A stretch of DNA of 46,312 nt from Xanthomonas sp. (GCA_020693165.1 JAIMJQ010000011.1:1-46312); one strand, 5' to 3'. Positions 36,857 through 45,840 are shown, counted from the stretch's first letter. Numbers and translations are program-made. Notes: generated by a model not told the origin, from the letters alone.

Positions 36857-39199
36857 TTACTTGCGGATCGTCTTCGGTCGAACCTGGACGACCTTGGCCT
36901 TGCGCGCAGGCTTGGCGGCGAGTAGCGCACGGATGCGCGCCAGCATGGCGTTCTGTTCGTCGGTCGGGTGTTGGGACTGGATGCGCGGATCGCGCAGCAG
37001 GCGATCGAGCAACTCGATGAAGCGGCGGCGGTCGGCCGGATCGGCGAGCAGTTGCGGCAGCGTCGCCAACGCGCCATCGGGGTCGTACTCGACGATGGCG
37101 TCCTGCATGCCGCGCAGCTTTTTCCACTCGAAAGCCGGCAGGTCCGGCAACAGGTCGGCAAATTCCTCGACCAGCTCTGCCTTGAGCTGGATTTGCGACA
37201 GCGGAATGGTGACGCCATCCCGTTCCAGCAGTTCCGCCGTGCGCGCCAGCGCCGCGGCATAGCCGCCCTCGGCGATCGACGCCAGCGCTTCCCGCACGAC
37301 CGGCAGATCGCGCGCATCCGCTGGCGGCGCGTTCTGCTGCGTCGTCTGTTCCGCCTTGTCGGCCATCGTCAGCGAAAACAGATTGCCGTACAGCTGGAAG
37401 AACTGCGCCTCGCTGGCGGCGTCGCGAAGATCGCGGTAGAGGTTGAGCGTCGCCGCGATCAGTTCGCCGTTGAGCTTCTCGCCCTGGCGCCATGATTGAC
37501 CCGAATCCACCGCCTCGCGCTGGTTCTTGACCGCCCCGGCGGCAGCCGGCAGCCACCAGAGCAGCGGATTGCGATCGGACAGCGACCACTTGTCGAAGCG
37601 CAGCGGATGGATGTCCCGCTGCAACTCGGCGCTGGCCTCATTGCTGACCATCTGCACAAGCGGACGCGCGAACAGTTCATAGGCGCGCTGGTTGAACTCG
37701 GACACGGCATTGACCGCCTTGAACGGGCCCTCGTCGACGCGCTCGAAGCGGTTGAGTCGGGACGACACGTCTTCCAGCCGACGTTCCTCGAACTCGACCT
37801 CGTAAACCGGGTTGCCCGCCTTGTCCTTGCTTTCGTTGATCAGCATGCCGTACAGGCCGGGCGGCAGCGCTTCGATCGTCTCCAGCACCGACACCATCTG
37901 CCGGTACTCCTTCCTGGCCACCTTGCCGGACACGAAAATGCCGAGGTGCCCCACATTCTCGTGGACCAACCCGATGATGACCTGGCCGCGGGCCTTGATC
38001 TCTTCGGTCGATCCGTAAAGATCGGCGACCCAGTTGAAGGCCTGCTGCGGCGGCGTGATGTTGTCGCCCATCGACGCGAACAGGATGATCGGCTGCTTGA
38101 TCTGGCGTAGATCGAAGGCTGCACCCGTGCTCGACTTGACGTCGCCCGACCAGACCTTGTTGCCGACAAACAGGTTCTGCGTGATCCACTCGATCTCCTC
38201 GCGGTTGAGCAGGTAGAAACCACCCCACCAGCGCTCGAAATCGAGGAAACGCGGGGCTTCGCTGTCGATGTTGGCGAACAGGTTGTAGCTCTTGCTCCAC
38301 AGCGTGTTGGCCGGATTCAGGCTCTCGAAGTTCTGCACCAGCCAGGCGCCGTCGAACTTGCCGTTGCCAAGGTCGGCGAACAGCGACGACAGCCAGGTGC
38401 CGCCGAGCAGGCCACCGGAATAGCGCATCGGGTTGTCGCCTTCGCCCTCGCTCCAGGCGCCGCCCCAATAGGACATCGGCGCGCCATTGATCATCAGCGG
38501 GCCGGTATCGTCGGGACTGGCGGACGCCAGCATCATCGCTGCCCAGCCGCCCTGGCAATTGCCGACCAGCGCCGGCTTCGGGCTGTCGGGATGCAACTGG
38601 CGCACCTTGCGCACGAACTGCTGCTCCGCCGCGCAGACATCCGGCAGCGTCTGCCCCGCTTCGGGCACCGGGTAGAAAATGACGAAGTAGACCGGATGTC
38701 CGCCGCGCAGCGCCTCGCCGGTCTGCGAGTCGTCCTTGAATCCGCCGATGCCCGGGCCATGGCCAGCGCGCGGGTCGATGATGATGTACGGGCGTCGCTT
38801 GTCGTCGACCACCACCCCTTCCGGCGGTGTGATCCGCACCAGCGCATAGTTGACCGGACGCTCGAACTTGCGCGCGTCGAGCACCATCTCGTAGTCGAAA
38901 TGCAGTACCGGCGGGTGCCCGGCCTGCTCACGCTGGATGAACTGGTTGCCGCGCTGGCGCATGGTGTCGAGGAACAGCACGCTGCGCTGCGCGAAGTCCA
39001 CCGCATAGCGATACCCATCCGCCCAGAACTGCAACGGGTTGCTCCATTGTTTCTGGGCCACCTCCCCTTGCGCCTTGGCGATCCGCTCGACGGCCTCGCG
39101 GTACTCCTTCAGCGCACTCTCAGCCCGGCGTCCGAGGACTTTGGCGATGTTCGATGACAGCTTGACGCTGCGGTCGAGCTGCGTGCTGATGTCGGTCAT
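36857..39199 (-). CDS. DUF3141 protein, PHA-synthase-like alpha/beta hydrolase
   Basis: A 780-aa DUF3141 protein. Residues about 130-430 form an alpha/beta-hydrolase with the triad of polyhydroxyalkanoate synthases: Cys215 in GNCQGGWA (PhaC-type lipase box), Asp379 in SMGDNITPP, His418 in VGHLGIF. The N-terminal about 110 residues are helical (KLSSNIAKVLGRRAESALKEYREAVE) and QFWADGYRYAVDFAQR recalls PHA-synthase N-termini. The C-terminal about 230 residues are helical and rich in acidic/basic residues, ending in a basic KPARKAKVVQVRPKTIRK tail. It may act on hydroxyacyl chains but the reaction has not been shown to my knowledge. It leads the operon with phosphotransacylase, ackA and fabI. Confidence 0.88.
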   Translation of the reverse strand: MTDISTQLDRSVKLSSNIAKVLGRRAESALKEYREAVERIAKAQGEVAQKQWSNPLQFWADGYRYAVDFAQRSVLFLDTMRQRGNQFIQREQAGHPPVLHFDYEMVLDARKFERPVNYALVRITPPEGVVVDDKRRPYIIIDPRAGHGPGIGGFKDDSQTGEALRGGHPVYFVIFYPVPEAGQTLPDVCAAEQQFVRKVRQLHPDSPKPALVGNCQGGWAAMMLASASPDDTGPLMINGAPMSYWGGAWSEGEGDNPMRYSGGLLGGTWLSSLFADLGNGKFDGAWLVQNFESLNPANTLWSKSYNLFANIDSEAPRFLDFERWWGGFYLLNREEIEWITQNLFVGNKVWSGDVKSSTGAAFDLRQIKQPIILFASMGDNITPPQQAFNWVADLYGSTEEIKARGQVIIGLVHENVGHLGIFVSGKVARKEYRQMVSVLETIEALPPGLYGMLINESKDKAGNPVYEVEFEERRLEDVSSRLNRFERVDEGPFKAVNAVSEFNQRAYELFARPLVQMVSNEASAELQRDIHPLRFDKWSLSDRNPLLWWLPAAAGAVKNQREAVDSGQSWRQGEKLNGELIAATLNLYRDLRDAASEAQFFQLYGNLFSLTMADKAEQTTQQNAPPADARDLPVVREALASIAEGGYAAALARTAELLERDGVTIPLSQIQLKAELVEEFADLLPDLPAFEWKKLRGMQDAIVEYDPDGALATLPQLLADPADRRRFIELLDRLLRDPRIQSQHPTDEQNAMLARIRALLAAKPARKAKVVQVRPKTIRK

Positions 39200-39842
39200 G
39201 AACTACTCCGGATAGGTGAAACTGAAACGGAAACGACGGGCTTACGGATCGGTCGAGCGGCAGCGGCGGCAACTGCAACGCGCAGGCTCGAATTCACTGC
39301 AAAATCGAACCGTAGTTTCGGCGTTTGCTGTTGCAAAGCCATGCTCAGCCAGTTCGCCGGCACGGCCAGCGACCAGTGCACATTGAATTGCCGGGAAAGC
39401 TGCAGCCGAGGAGTTCACACCAATGCTCTTTCGATCGGCGCCGTGCACCTCAGGGAAGTCGGTACAAAACTACCGCGCGCCCCGAGTATGAGGACTCCAC
39501 GGCCTGGCGCTCCATGCCGTCAATCGGCCTCCCGTCGCAAGCAGACAGTACGGACCTGTCCCGAAAGCCGGACGATCACGGCCGACGTTCAATATGCCGC
39601 TGCAGGGTCCACTCGACCAGTTGCCCGATGGTCCTAGTGCGCATCGGCGTCGGGCCGGGGATCATCGGATCGCGGCAATCCTCGCGCTTGCGCCCCGATT
39701 CCGTTGCAGCAGCGTCCAGTCGCACGCAGTATCGAATCAACTGTCCCGCCCGGGGGTCTCGACGGGCGTTTCCCGGGGTGGCTTGCGATACTGCCGGACG
39801 CCCTGACCGGCAACCTCGTTTCGCATCTTGGAGTTCCCAGAC
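39200..39842. other. 643-bp gene-free divergent region between DUF3141 and hydroxybutyrate dehydrogenase
   Basis: No convincing gene on either strand. A 61-codon frame on the minus strand overlaps the DUF3141 start by ATGA but has no ribosome-binding site or recognisable sequence. The region must hold two divergent promoters. Near its right end is a 6-bp stem (cgcccg 39747-39752, cgggcg 39763-39768) followed by tttccc, in the leader of the dehydrogenase gene. Confidence 0.5.
39747..39771 (+). terminator. Hairpin with short T-run in the leader of the dehydrogenase gene
   Basis: A 6-bp stem (cgcccg 39747-39752 / cgggcg 39763-39768) with a 10-nt loop, followed by ttt, 71 bp upstream of the dehydrogenase ATG. 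It is shaped like a terminator or attenuator, but no leader peptide or known riboswitch is seen. Confidence 0.25.
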
Positions 39843-40625
39843 ATGCTGAAAGGCAAGACCGCCATCGTCACCGGTTCGACCAGCGGCATTGGCCTCGGTA
39901 TCGCACACTCGCTGGCAGCAGCCGGCGCCCGAATCATGCTCAACGGCTTCGGCGATGCCGAGCAGATCGAAGCACTGCGCAGCGGAATGGAGCGCGAATT
40001 CGGCGTCGATGTGGCCTACAACGGCGCCGACATGTCCAAGCCCGAGCAAATCCACGCAATGGTCCGCTGCGCGCAGGAGCAACTGGGCGGGTTGGATATC
40101 CTGGTGAACAATGCCGGCATCCAGCACACCTGCCCGGTCGAGAGTTTTCCGGCCGAGCGCTGGGACGCGATCCTGGCGATCAACCTGTCGAGTGCCTTCC
40201 ACGCCATCCAGGCGGCATTGCCGGGCATGCGCGCCGGCAACTGGGGGCGGATCATCAATATCGCATCGGTGCACGGCCTGGTCGCCTCGGTCGACAAGTC
40301 GGCCTATGTGACCGCCAAGCACGGCCTTGTCGGGCTGACCAAGGCGGTCGCCCTGGAGACCGCGAAGACCGGCGTCACCTGCAACGCAATCTGTCCGGGC
40401 TGGGTGCTGACGCCGCTGGTGCAGAAGCAGATCGATGCCCGCGCCGAGCGCGACGGGGTGTCCAGCGAACAGGCCAAGGCGGCGTTGCTCGGCGAGAAGC
40501 AGCCGTCCGGAGAATTCGCCACGCCCGAGCAGATCGGCGCCGTTTGCGTGTTTCTGTGCTCTCCGGCGGCCGCGCAGATGCGCGGCGCGGCATTGCCGGT
40601 CGACGGCGCCTGGCTGGCCCAGTAG
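39843..40625 (+). CDS. 3-hydroxybutyrate dehydrogenase
   Basis: A 260-aa short-chain dehydrogenase. VTGSTSGIGLGIA is the NAD-binding motif; NNAGIQH, the catalytic Ser/Tyr/Lys set NIASVHGLV...YVTAKHGLVGL, and NAICPGWVLTPLV are characteristic of BdhA-type enzymes (QHTCPVESF is typical). It oxidises 3-hydroxybutyrate to acetoacetate with NAD. The ATG at 39843 has GGAG about 11 nt upstream; a TTG at 39828 is in frame. It heads a rightward operon with a CoA-transferase that would activate the acetoacetate. Confidence 0.94.
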   Translation: MLKGKTAIVTGSTSGIGLGIAHSLAAAGARIMLNGFGDAEQIEALRSGMEREFGVDVAYNGADMSKPEQIHAMVRCAQEQLGGLDILVNNAGIQHTCPVESFPAERWDAILAINLSSAFHAIQAALPGMRAGNWGRIINIASVHGLVASVDKSAYVTAKHGLVGLTKAVALETAKTGVTCNAICPGWVLTPLVQKQIDARAERDGVSSEQAKAALLGEKQPSGEFATPEQIGAVCVFLCSPAAAQMRGAALPVDGAWLAQ

Positions 40626-40646
40626 CGCGGATCGAAAGGAATCGCC

Positions 40647-41294
40647 ATGCGCACCACCCGAATCGAAGACGCCGTCAACCTGATTCCGGATGGCGCCAGA
40701 CTGATGGTTGGCGGCTTCATGGGGGTGGGCACGCCTGAGAGCCTGATGGACGAACTGGTTCGCCAGGGCAAGCGCGAGCTGACCGTGATTGCCAACGACA
40801 CCGCCCTGCCGGGCATTGGCATCGGCAAGCTGATCAGCGCCCGGTGCCTGCGCAAGGTGATTGCCAGCCATATTGGGCTGAACCCGCAGACGCAAGCGCA
40901 GATGATCGCCGGCGAGATCGAGGTCGAGCTGGTGCCGCAGGGCACGCTGATCGAGCGCATCCGCGCCGGCGGCTATGGCCTGGGCGGCATCCTGACGCCG
41001 ACCGGCGTCGGCACCGTGGTCGAGGAAGGCAAGCGCAAGATCGAGGTCGATGGCCGCGAGTTCCTGCTGGAAAAGCCGCTGCGCGCCGACTTCGCGTTGC
41101 TCCAGGCATTCCTCGCCGACTACCTCGGCAACCTCACCTACGCGCTGACCGCGCGCAATTTCAATCCGGTGATCGCGATGGCTGCAGATACCGTCATCGT
41201 CGACGCCGAGCATGTCGTGCCGGTCGGGATGATCCCGCCGGACCAGGTGATGACGCCCGCCGTCATCGTCGACTATCTCGTGGCCCGGGTGTGA
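40647..41294 (+). CDS. 3-oxoacid CoA-transferase, subunit A
   Basis: A 215-aa CoA-transferase alpha subunit (AtoD/ScoA type). GARLMVGGFMGVGTPESLMDELV, the ELVPQGTLIERIRAGGYGLGGILTPTGVGT motif, and GREFLLEKPLRADFALLQA are family blocks. It transfers CoA from succinyl-CoA or another donor to acetoacetate. It pairs with subunit B directly downstream, whose frame overlaps its stop by GTGA. Confidence 0.94.
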   Translation: MRTTRIEDAVNLIPDGARLMVGGFMGVGTPESLMDELVRQGKRELTVIANDTALPGIGIGKLISARCLRKVIASHIGLNPQTQAQMIAGEIEVELVPQGTLIERIRAGGYGLGGILTPTGVGTVVEEGKRKIEVDGREFLLEKPLRADFALLQAFLADYLGNLTYALTARNFNPVIAMAADTVIVDAEHVVPVGMIPPDQVMTPAVIVDYLVARV

Positions 41295-41296
41295 CC

Positions 41297-41950
41297 ATGG
41301 AACCACAGACCATCATCGCCAGGCGCATCGCGCTGGAACTCCGCGACGGCATGCTCGTCAACCTCGGCATCGGCATCCCGACGCTGGTAGCGAACTACGT
41401 GCCCGCGGGCACGCACATCTTCTTCCAGTCGGAAAACGGCCTGATCGGCACCGGGCCGATTCCCGAAGAAGCGATGGCGCAGCCGCGCCTCACCGACGCA
41501 GGCGGCAAGCCGGTCAGCGCGATCCCGGGCGCCTGCACCTTCGACAGCGCGATGTCGTTCGGCCTGATCCGCGGCGGACATGTCGATGTCACCGTACTCG
41601 GCGGCCTGCAGGTCGACGCCAGCGGCAAGCTCGCCAACTGGATGATCCCCGGCAAGATGGTGCCCGGCATGGGCGGCGCGATGGATCTGGTGTGCGGCGC
41701 ACGCCGTGTGATCGTCGCCATGCAGCACAGCGCCAAGGGCAAGTCCAAGCTGGTCAGGCAGTGCAACCTGCCGCTGACCTCGGTGCGCACGATCGATCTG
41801 CTGGTCACCGAACTGGCCGTGATCGGCTTTCCCGGCGGCCACGCCACCTTGCTGGAAACGGCGCCGGGCGTGTCGGTGCAGCAGGTGATCGACGCCACCG
41901 AGGCAGAACTGCGGGTCGCGGCGCAAGTGCCCGAGATGGCCATCCATTGA
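41297..41950 (+). CDS. 3-oxoacid CoA-transferase, subunit B
   Basis: A 217-aa CoA-transferase beta subunit. Catalytic Glu is in SENGLIGTGP; LGIGIPTLVANYVP, GGLQVDASGKLANWMIPGKMVPGMGGAMDLV, and TDLAVI-type block TELAVIGFPGG are typical. Start may be ATG 41297 or GTG 41291, which overlaps the subunit A stop. With subunit A and the dehydrogenase it turns 3-hydroxybutyrate into acetoacetyl-CoA. Confidence 0.94.
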   Translation: MEPQTIIARRIALELRDGMLVNLGIGIPTLVANYVPAGTHIFFQSENGLIGTGPIPEEAMAQPRLTDAGGKPVSAIPGACTFDSAMSFGLIRGGHVDVTVLGGLQVDASGKLANWMIPGKMVPGMGGAMDLVCGARRVIVAMQHSAKGKSKLVRQCNLPLTSVRTIDLLVTELAVIGFPGGHATLLETAPGVSVQQVIDATEAELRVAAQVPEMAIH

Positions 41951-42117
41951 ACTCGGTGTCATTGTGTGCGCAGTGATGCAGTCCGGCGCGGCTGCCTTTC
42001 TCGGCGCGCCTCGCTGCTCTGTGTCGCTTGTCGGCGTGCCGGTCCTGATGGGTGGCCGGACCTTGGCGAGGACTCCCTGCCTGCCGCCGCGGGCGTCCTG
42101 ATTGGCGCAGACCGCCA

Positions 42118-42981
42118 GTGACCGAAACATTCGCGCTGCTGCTCAAGGTCTCGCTGGTCGTGTTCATGGCCGGCAATCTGCTCGACATGGGCCTGCGCCT
42201 GCCCATTGGCGCAACCCTGCGCGGATTGCGCAACCTGCGCTTCGTCGCATGGGTACTCATCTGGGGCTTCGTCTTCGGTCCGGCGCTGGCGCTGGCGATC
42301 ACCAAGCTCATTCCGCTCGCCCCGCCTTACGCGATGGGCCTGATCCTGATCGGCATGACGCCGTGTGCGCCATTCCTGCCGATGATCATCGACCGCGCCA
42401 AGGGCGATCTCGCGTACACGGCCACGTTCATGGTGCTGACCGCCGTCGCGACCGTCGTGTTCATGCCGTTCGCGATCCCGCTGCTGATAGACGGCCTCAG
42501 TGTCAGCGCCTGGCGCATCGCCAAACCGCTGCTGCTGCTCATCTTCCTGCCAATGGCGATCGGCATCGCGATCCACCAGACGGCACCGGCCATCGCCGAC
42601 AGGATGCAGCGACCGGTAAAGCTGCTCACCTCGGCGGCGACATTGGCCACCTTCGTGCTGATCCTGGTGATCTATGGCAAGGACCTGCTCGGCGTCCCCG
42701 GTAGCCTGGCGCTGGCCGCGCAACTGCTGTTCTTCAGCATCGTCACCGGTTGCGCCTATCATCTCGCTTTCGGCCTCGATCACGCGCAACGGGTCGTACT
42801 CAGCGCCGGCATGGCGACCCGCAACCTCGGCGCCGCAGTGGCGCCGCTGCTGTCGATCGCCGAGATCGACCAGCGCGCCATCGTCATGGTGGTACTGTCG
42901 TTGCCGGTAGCGGTGGTCTTCGCGATGCTCGTCGCCGCATTGACCCGAAAGGAACACGCCGCGGGAAACGACCATGCCTGA
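42118..42981 (+). CDS. Bile acid:sodium symporter (BASS) family transporter
   Basis: A 287-aa membrane protein with about nine hydrophobic segments. LLKVSLVVFMAGNLLDMGLRL at the start, LILIGMTPCAPFLPMIIDRAKGDLAYTATFMV and LSAGMATRNLGAAVAPLL are BASS/SBF-family blocks. It may move organic anions with Na+; the substrate is unknown. The start at GTG 42118 matches the beginning of homology. It overlaps the next gene by 8 bp. Confidence 0.9.
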   Translation: MTETFALLLKVSLVVFMAGNLLDMGLRLPIGATLRGLRNLRFVAWVLIWGFVFGPALALAITKLIPLAPPYAMGLILIGMTPCAPFLPMIIDRAKGDLAYTATFMVLTAVATVVFMPFAIPLLIDGLSVSAWRIAKPLLLLIFLPMAIGIAIHQTAPAIADRMQRPVKLLTSAATLATFVLILVIYGKDLLGVPGSLALAAQLLFFSIVTGCAYHLAFGLDHAQRVVLSAGMATRNLGAAVAPLLSIAEIDQRAIVMVVLSLPVAVVFAMLVAALTRKEHAAGNDHA

Positions 42982-43843
42982 AGAGTTCGAACCCTCCAGC
43001 GCGCACGGCTGGCGCGCGCGCTGGCATCGCATCATCTTTCGCCACGCCAAGCGCGACGAGCGCCTGTTCGACCTGATCCTGATCGTGCTGATCCTGGCCA
43101 GCGTGCTGGTGGCGATGCTCGACAGCATCGCGGCGGTCGATCGCGAATGGGGAATCTGGCTGCGCGCTGCCGAATGGGTGGCGACGATCGCGTTCACCGC
43201 CGAGTACCTGGTGCGCCTGGCCGTGGTGCGACATCCCTGGCGCTACGCACGCAGTTTCTATGGCGTCATCGACCTGCTCGCGATCCTGCCGACCTACCTC
43301 AGCCTGGTGTTCGTCGGCGCGCAGCACCTGATCGTCATCCGCGTGCTGCGTATCCTGCGCGTGTTCCGCATCCTCAAGCTGACCCAATACGTCGGCGAGG
43401 CCGGCGTGCTGATGTCGGCGCTGTATGCCAGCCGGCGCAAGATCCTGGTGTTCGTGATCTCGGTGGTGTCGCTGGCAACCATCTTCGGCGCCGTGATGTA
43501 TCTGGTCGAGGGTCCGGAGAACGGGTTCACCAGCATTCCCCGCGGCATCTACTGGGCGGTCGTGACGATGGCCACGGTGGGCTTCGGCGATATCACGCCG
43601 AAGACCGGGCTCGGCCAGGCGATCACCATGATCATCATCATCATCGGCTACGGCATCATCGCGGTGCCGACCGGTATCTTCACGGCGGCGATGGTCAAGG
43701 GTCGCGGCGAAGCCCGTGGCGAGCCATGCCAGCGCTGCGGGCTCGCCGACCAGACTGCCGACGCGCGCTTCTGCCGCCGCTGCGGCGAACGCCTGGCCGG
43801 CGCAGCCGTCGAAGACGATGCGCGTGGCGCGCGGGAATCATGA
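42974..43843 (+). CDS. Voltage-gated-type potassium channel with a C-terminal zinc ribbon
   Basis: A 289-aa six-transmembrane channel subunit. S1-S3 are hydrophobic segments from about 31 to 115. S4 is RVLRILRVFRILKL (123-136), with regularly spaced Arg as voltage sensor. The pore loop and filter TVGFGD are at 201-206. After S6 there is a cytoplasmic tail with Cys252-x2-Cys255 and Cys267-x2-Cys270 (CQRC...CRRC), a zinc-ribbon pattern. It is expected in the inner membrane, conducting K+. Confidence 0.93.
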   Translation: MPEEFEPSSAHGWRARWHRIIFRHAKRDERLFDLILIVLILASVLVAMLDSIAAVDREWGIWLRAAEWVATIAFTAEYLVRLAVVRHPWRYARSFYGVIDLLAILPTYLSLVFVGAQHLIVIRVLRILRVFRILKLTQYVGEAGVLMSALYASRRKILVFVISVVSLATIFGAVMYLVEGPENGFTSIPRGIYWAVVTMATVGFGDITPKTGLGQAITMIIIIIGYGIIAVPTGIFTAAMVKGRGEARGEPCQRCGLADQTADARFCRRCGERLAGAAVEDDARGARES

Positions 43844-43920
43844 CCTACATTCTCGTCGGCAACGAGGTTTCGCGCTGACGCCACGAAAGTTGACGCCGGC
43901 CGCACCCTGACCACCGGGCT

Positions 43921-44430
43921 TCAGCGCGTATTGCCGAGTTCACTGCGAAACTGGTCGACCACCGGCTGGAACGCCTCCCGGTTGCCCTCGTTGAGACCGA
44001 CGAGCATTTCGTGCGCCCTGAGAATGGCCACTGGCGTGCACTGTGCGACCGCGTCATCCGTCGCCACCGTTGCTCCGTGAGCCATCGGCGCGCTGCCATC
44101 GGTGGCCTGCTCGACCAGCGTCACTATCTGGTCGAGACACAGGCTGCGCAGCAACTGGTTGATGTCCGCCTGGGTCGAAAACACCGTGGCCTTCGGCAGG
44201 TTGTGCGCCTGCAACAGGCGCGCGATGCTGGCGAGCAGCCCGATCACGGTGCTGTCCAGGAAGCTGACCTGGTTGAGGTCGATCACAACGGCACGCACGA
44301 CCGCTCGATCGGCAGCGAACCATTGTTCGATCAGTGCTTCCAGCGCACCGGCAGTGTCGTGGCGCAGCGCGCCGGAGAGGCGCAGATATCCGATCCCATC
44401 ATTGATCGCATGACCGATCGAGTCGGTCAT
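43921..44430 (-). CDS. STAS-domain protein (anti-sigma-factor-antagonist type)
   Basis: A 169-aa protein. The first about 105 residues are a STAS domain with VVIDLNQVSFLDSTVIGLLASIARL; the Ser in the LDS motif is the usual phosphorylation site. The C-terminal 60 residues are a helical extension (VAILRAHEMLVGLNEGNREAFQP). It overlaps the PP2C response regulator by ATGA, so the pair is made together and the phosphatase probably acts on this protein. No anti-sigma kinase is in the window. Confidence 0.88.
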   Translation of the reverse strand: MTDSIGHAINDGIGYLRLSGALRHDTAGALEALIEQWFAADRAVVRAVVIDLNQVSFLDSTVIGLLASIARLLQAHNLPKATVFSTQADINQLLRSLCLDQIVTLVEQATDGSAPMAHGATVATDDAVAQCTPVAILRAHEMLVGLNEGNREAFQPVVDQFRSELGNTR

Positions 44431-45737
44431 GTCGTGACATCGCGCCCGATCATCAGCAAGGCAAGATCATCCGGGCGCGCGTTGCGGGAATCGATCCCGA
44501 GCGCTGCGCGAACCGCCTCGAGGCTGCGGGTGTCGATGCGCAGCGCAGCGCGCAGACGCTCGTGGCGCAGGTCGGCAGTCGACTCCGGCAACAGTTCGAG
44601 CACACCATCCGAGCACAGCAGCAGACGGAAACTCCCGGTCAGGGTCCTTGACTCATTGACATAGACGGAAGTTTCGAACATCCCGGCCGGCGTACTCGGC
44701 GTTTCCAGAAACTCCGTGCCGCGCGCATCGGCGCACAGCGGAAACGGCGTCGCACCGGCATTGGCGTAGCGCAAGCTGGCCCCTTCGGTGTCCAGCACGG
44801 CGTACCAGATGGCGATGTGTTTGCCGACTTTCTCGCGCAGCAAGTCGCTGTTGAGCTGCGACAGCAACTGCGCCGGATCATCGACGACGGACGGCTGGCC
44901 CTGGCGCTTGGCCTCCAGCGCCGACGCCACGAAGCGTTTCAGGTAAACCGTCACGAAGGCGGACGCAACGCCGTGCCCGGACACGTCGGCAATGTAGAAC
45001 CCGATCTGGCGGTCGTCGATCACGAAATAGTCGACGAAATCCCCGCTCATCAGTTCCGACGGCATCAGCCAGTGCGAAAAATGGTAGGCGCCGACATCCC
45101 AGTTCGGTGGCGGCAGCATCTTGAACTGCACCCGGCGCCCCGCGCGCTCGCCCTGCTCCAGCGCCGCCAGCGATTGCTGCAGACGCGCATTGGCCAGTTC
45201 CAGTTCGCGCGTGCGCTGCGCCACGCGCGCCTCGAGTTCGCAATTGAGGCGCGCCAGCTCGGTCAGGGTCTCGAAACCGCGCAGCGCCGCAATCACCGAA
45301 GTCGACAGCTTCTGCGCCGTCAGCTCGGTCTTTTCCTTGTAGTCGTTGATGTCGTAATCGACCACCACCTGGCGTTCCGGCGCCTGACCAGCCTGCCCGG
45401 TTCGCAAGATGATCCTGACCCGATGATTGCCGAGCTCATCGCGGATGTAGCGAACCAGCCGCAGACCCGCGTCCTCGGTTTCCATGACCACGTCGAGCAG
45501 AATGACTGCGATATCGTCGTGGCTGGCGAGCAGCTGACGCGCCTCGATACTGTCGTAAGCGCTGAGAAAGCTGAGCCGGCGGCCGCGAAAGCGCACCCCG
45601 CTCAGCACCATCGTGGTGACGTCATGGATCGCCGGCTCGTCATCGACGATCAGGATGCTCCACGCGCCCTGGGTCTGCTGCGGCGCCTCATCCAGCAGGA
45701 AAAGGGGCTGATCCACTTCGACGCTGGCGCTGCTCAT
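44427..45737 (-). CDS. Response regulator with PP2C (SpoIIE/RsbU-type) phosphatase output
   Basis: A 436-aa protein. REC domain about 27-160 with phospho-acceptor Asp82 (ILLDVVMETEDAG) and the DINDYKEKTELT block seen in DUF3369-related receivers. A coiled coil at about 175-220 (ARLNCELEARVAQRTRELELANARLQ) connects to a PP2C domain (about 230-430) with SGDFVDYFVIDD, DVSGHGVASAF and LLLCSDGVLEL, the metal-binding Asp. It would dephosphorylate the adjacent STAS protein, linking a two-component signal to partner switching. The start at 45737 is the ATG of MSSASVEV. Confidence 0.93.
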   Translation of the reverse strand: MSSASVEVDQPLFLLDEAPQQTQGAWSILIVDDEPAIHDVTTMVLSGVRFRGRRLSFLSAYDSIEARQLLASHDDIAVILLDVVMETEDAGLRLVRYIRDELGNHRVRIILRTGQAGQAPERQVVVDYDINDYKEKTELTAQKLSTSVIAALRGFETLTELARLNCELEARVAQRTRELELANARLQQSLAALEQGERAGRRVQFKMLPPPNWDVGAYHFSHWLMPSELMSGDFVDYFVIDDRQIGFYIADVSGHGVASAFVTVYLKRFVASALEAKRQGQPSVVDDPAQLLSQLNSDLLREKVGKHIAIWYAVLDTEGASLRYANAGATPFPLCADARGTEFLETPSTPAGMFETSVYVNESRTLTGSFRLLLCSDGVLELLPESTADLRHERLRAALRIDTRSLEAVRAALGIDSRNARPDDLALLMIGRDVTT

Positions 45738-45840
45738 CGCCCGATTCCTCGTCCGACCTGCAACGGCCGGCGGTCTGGACCAGATGATACGCGGCAAGGC
45801 GCCGCCTGGGGACCTTTCGGACAAGCTCTGCGCGACGGGG

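Noticed and set aside
39196..39381. 61-codon frame just upstream of DUF3141
   Set aside because: It overlaps by ATGA, but has no ribosome-binding site and no recognisable sequence; GC-rich shadow frames of this size are common here.
39576..41306. 576-codon open frame on the minus strand
   Set aside because: It lies opposite the clear dehydrogenase and CoA-transferase genes, and its protein is His/Gln/Arg-rich without family features. It is a shadow frame common in GC-rich DNA.
41959..43197. 412-codon open frame on the minus strand
   Set aside because: Opposite the BASS transporter and K+ channel genes, rich in Gln/His/Arg with no family match.
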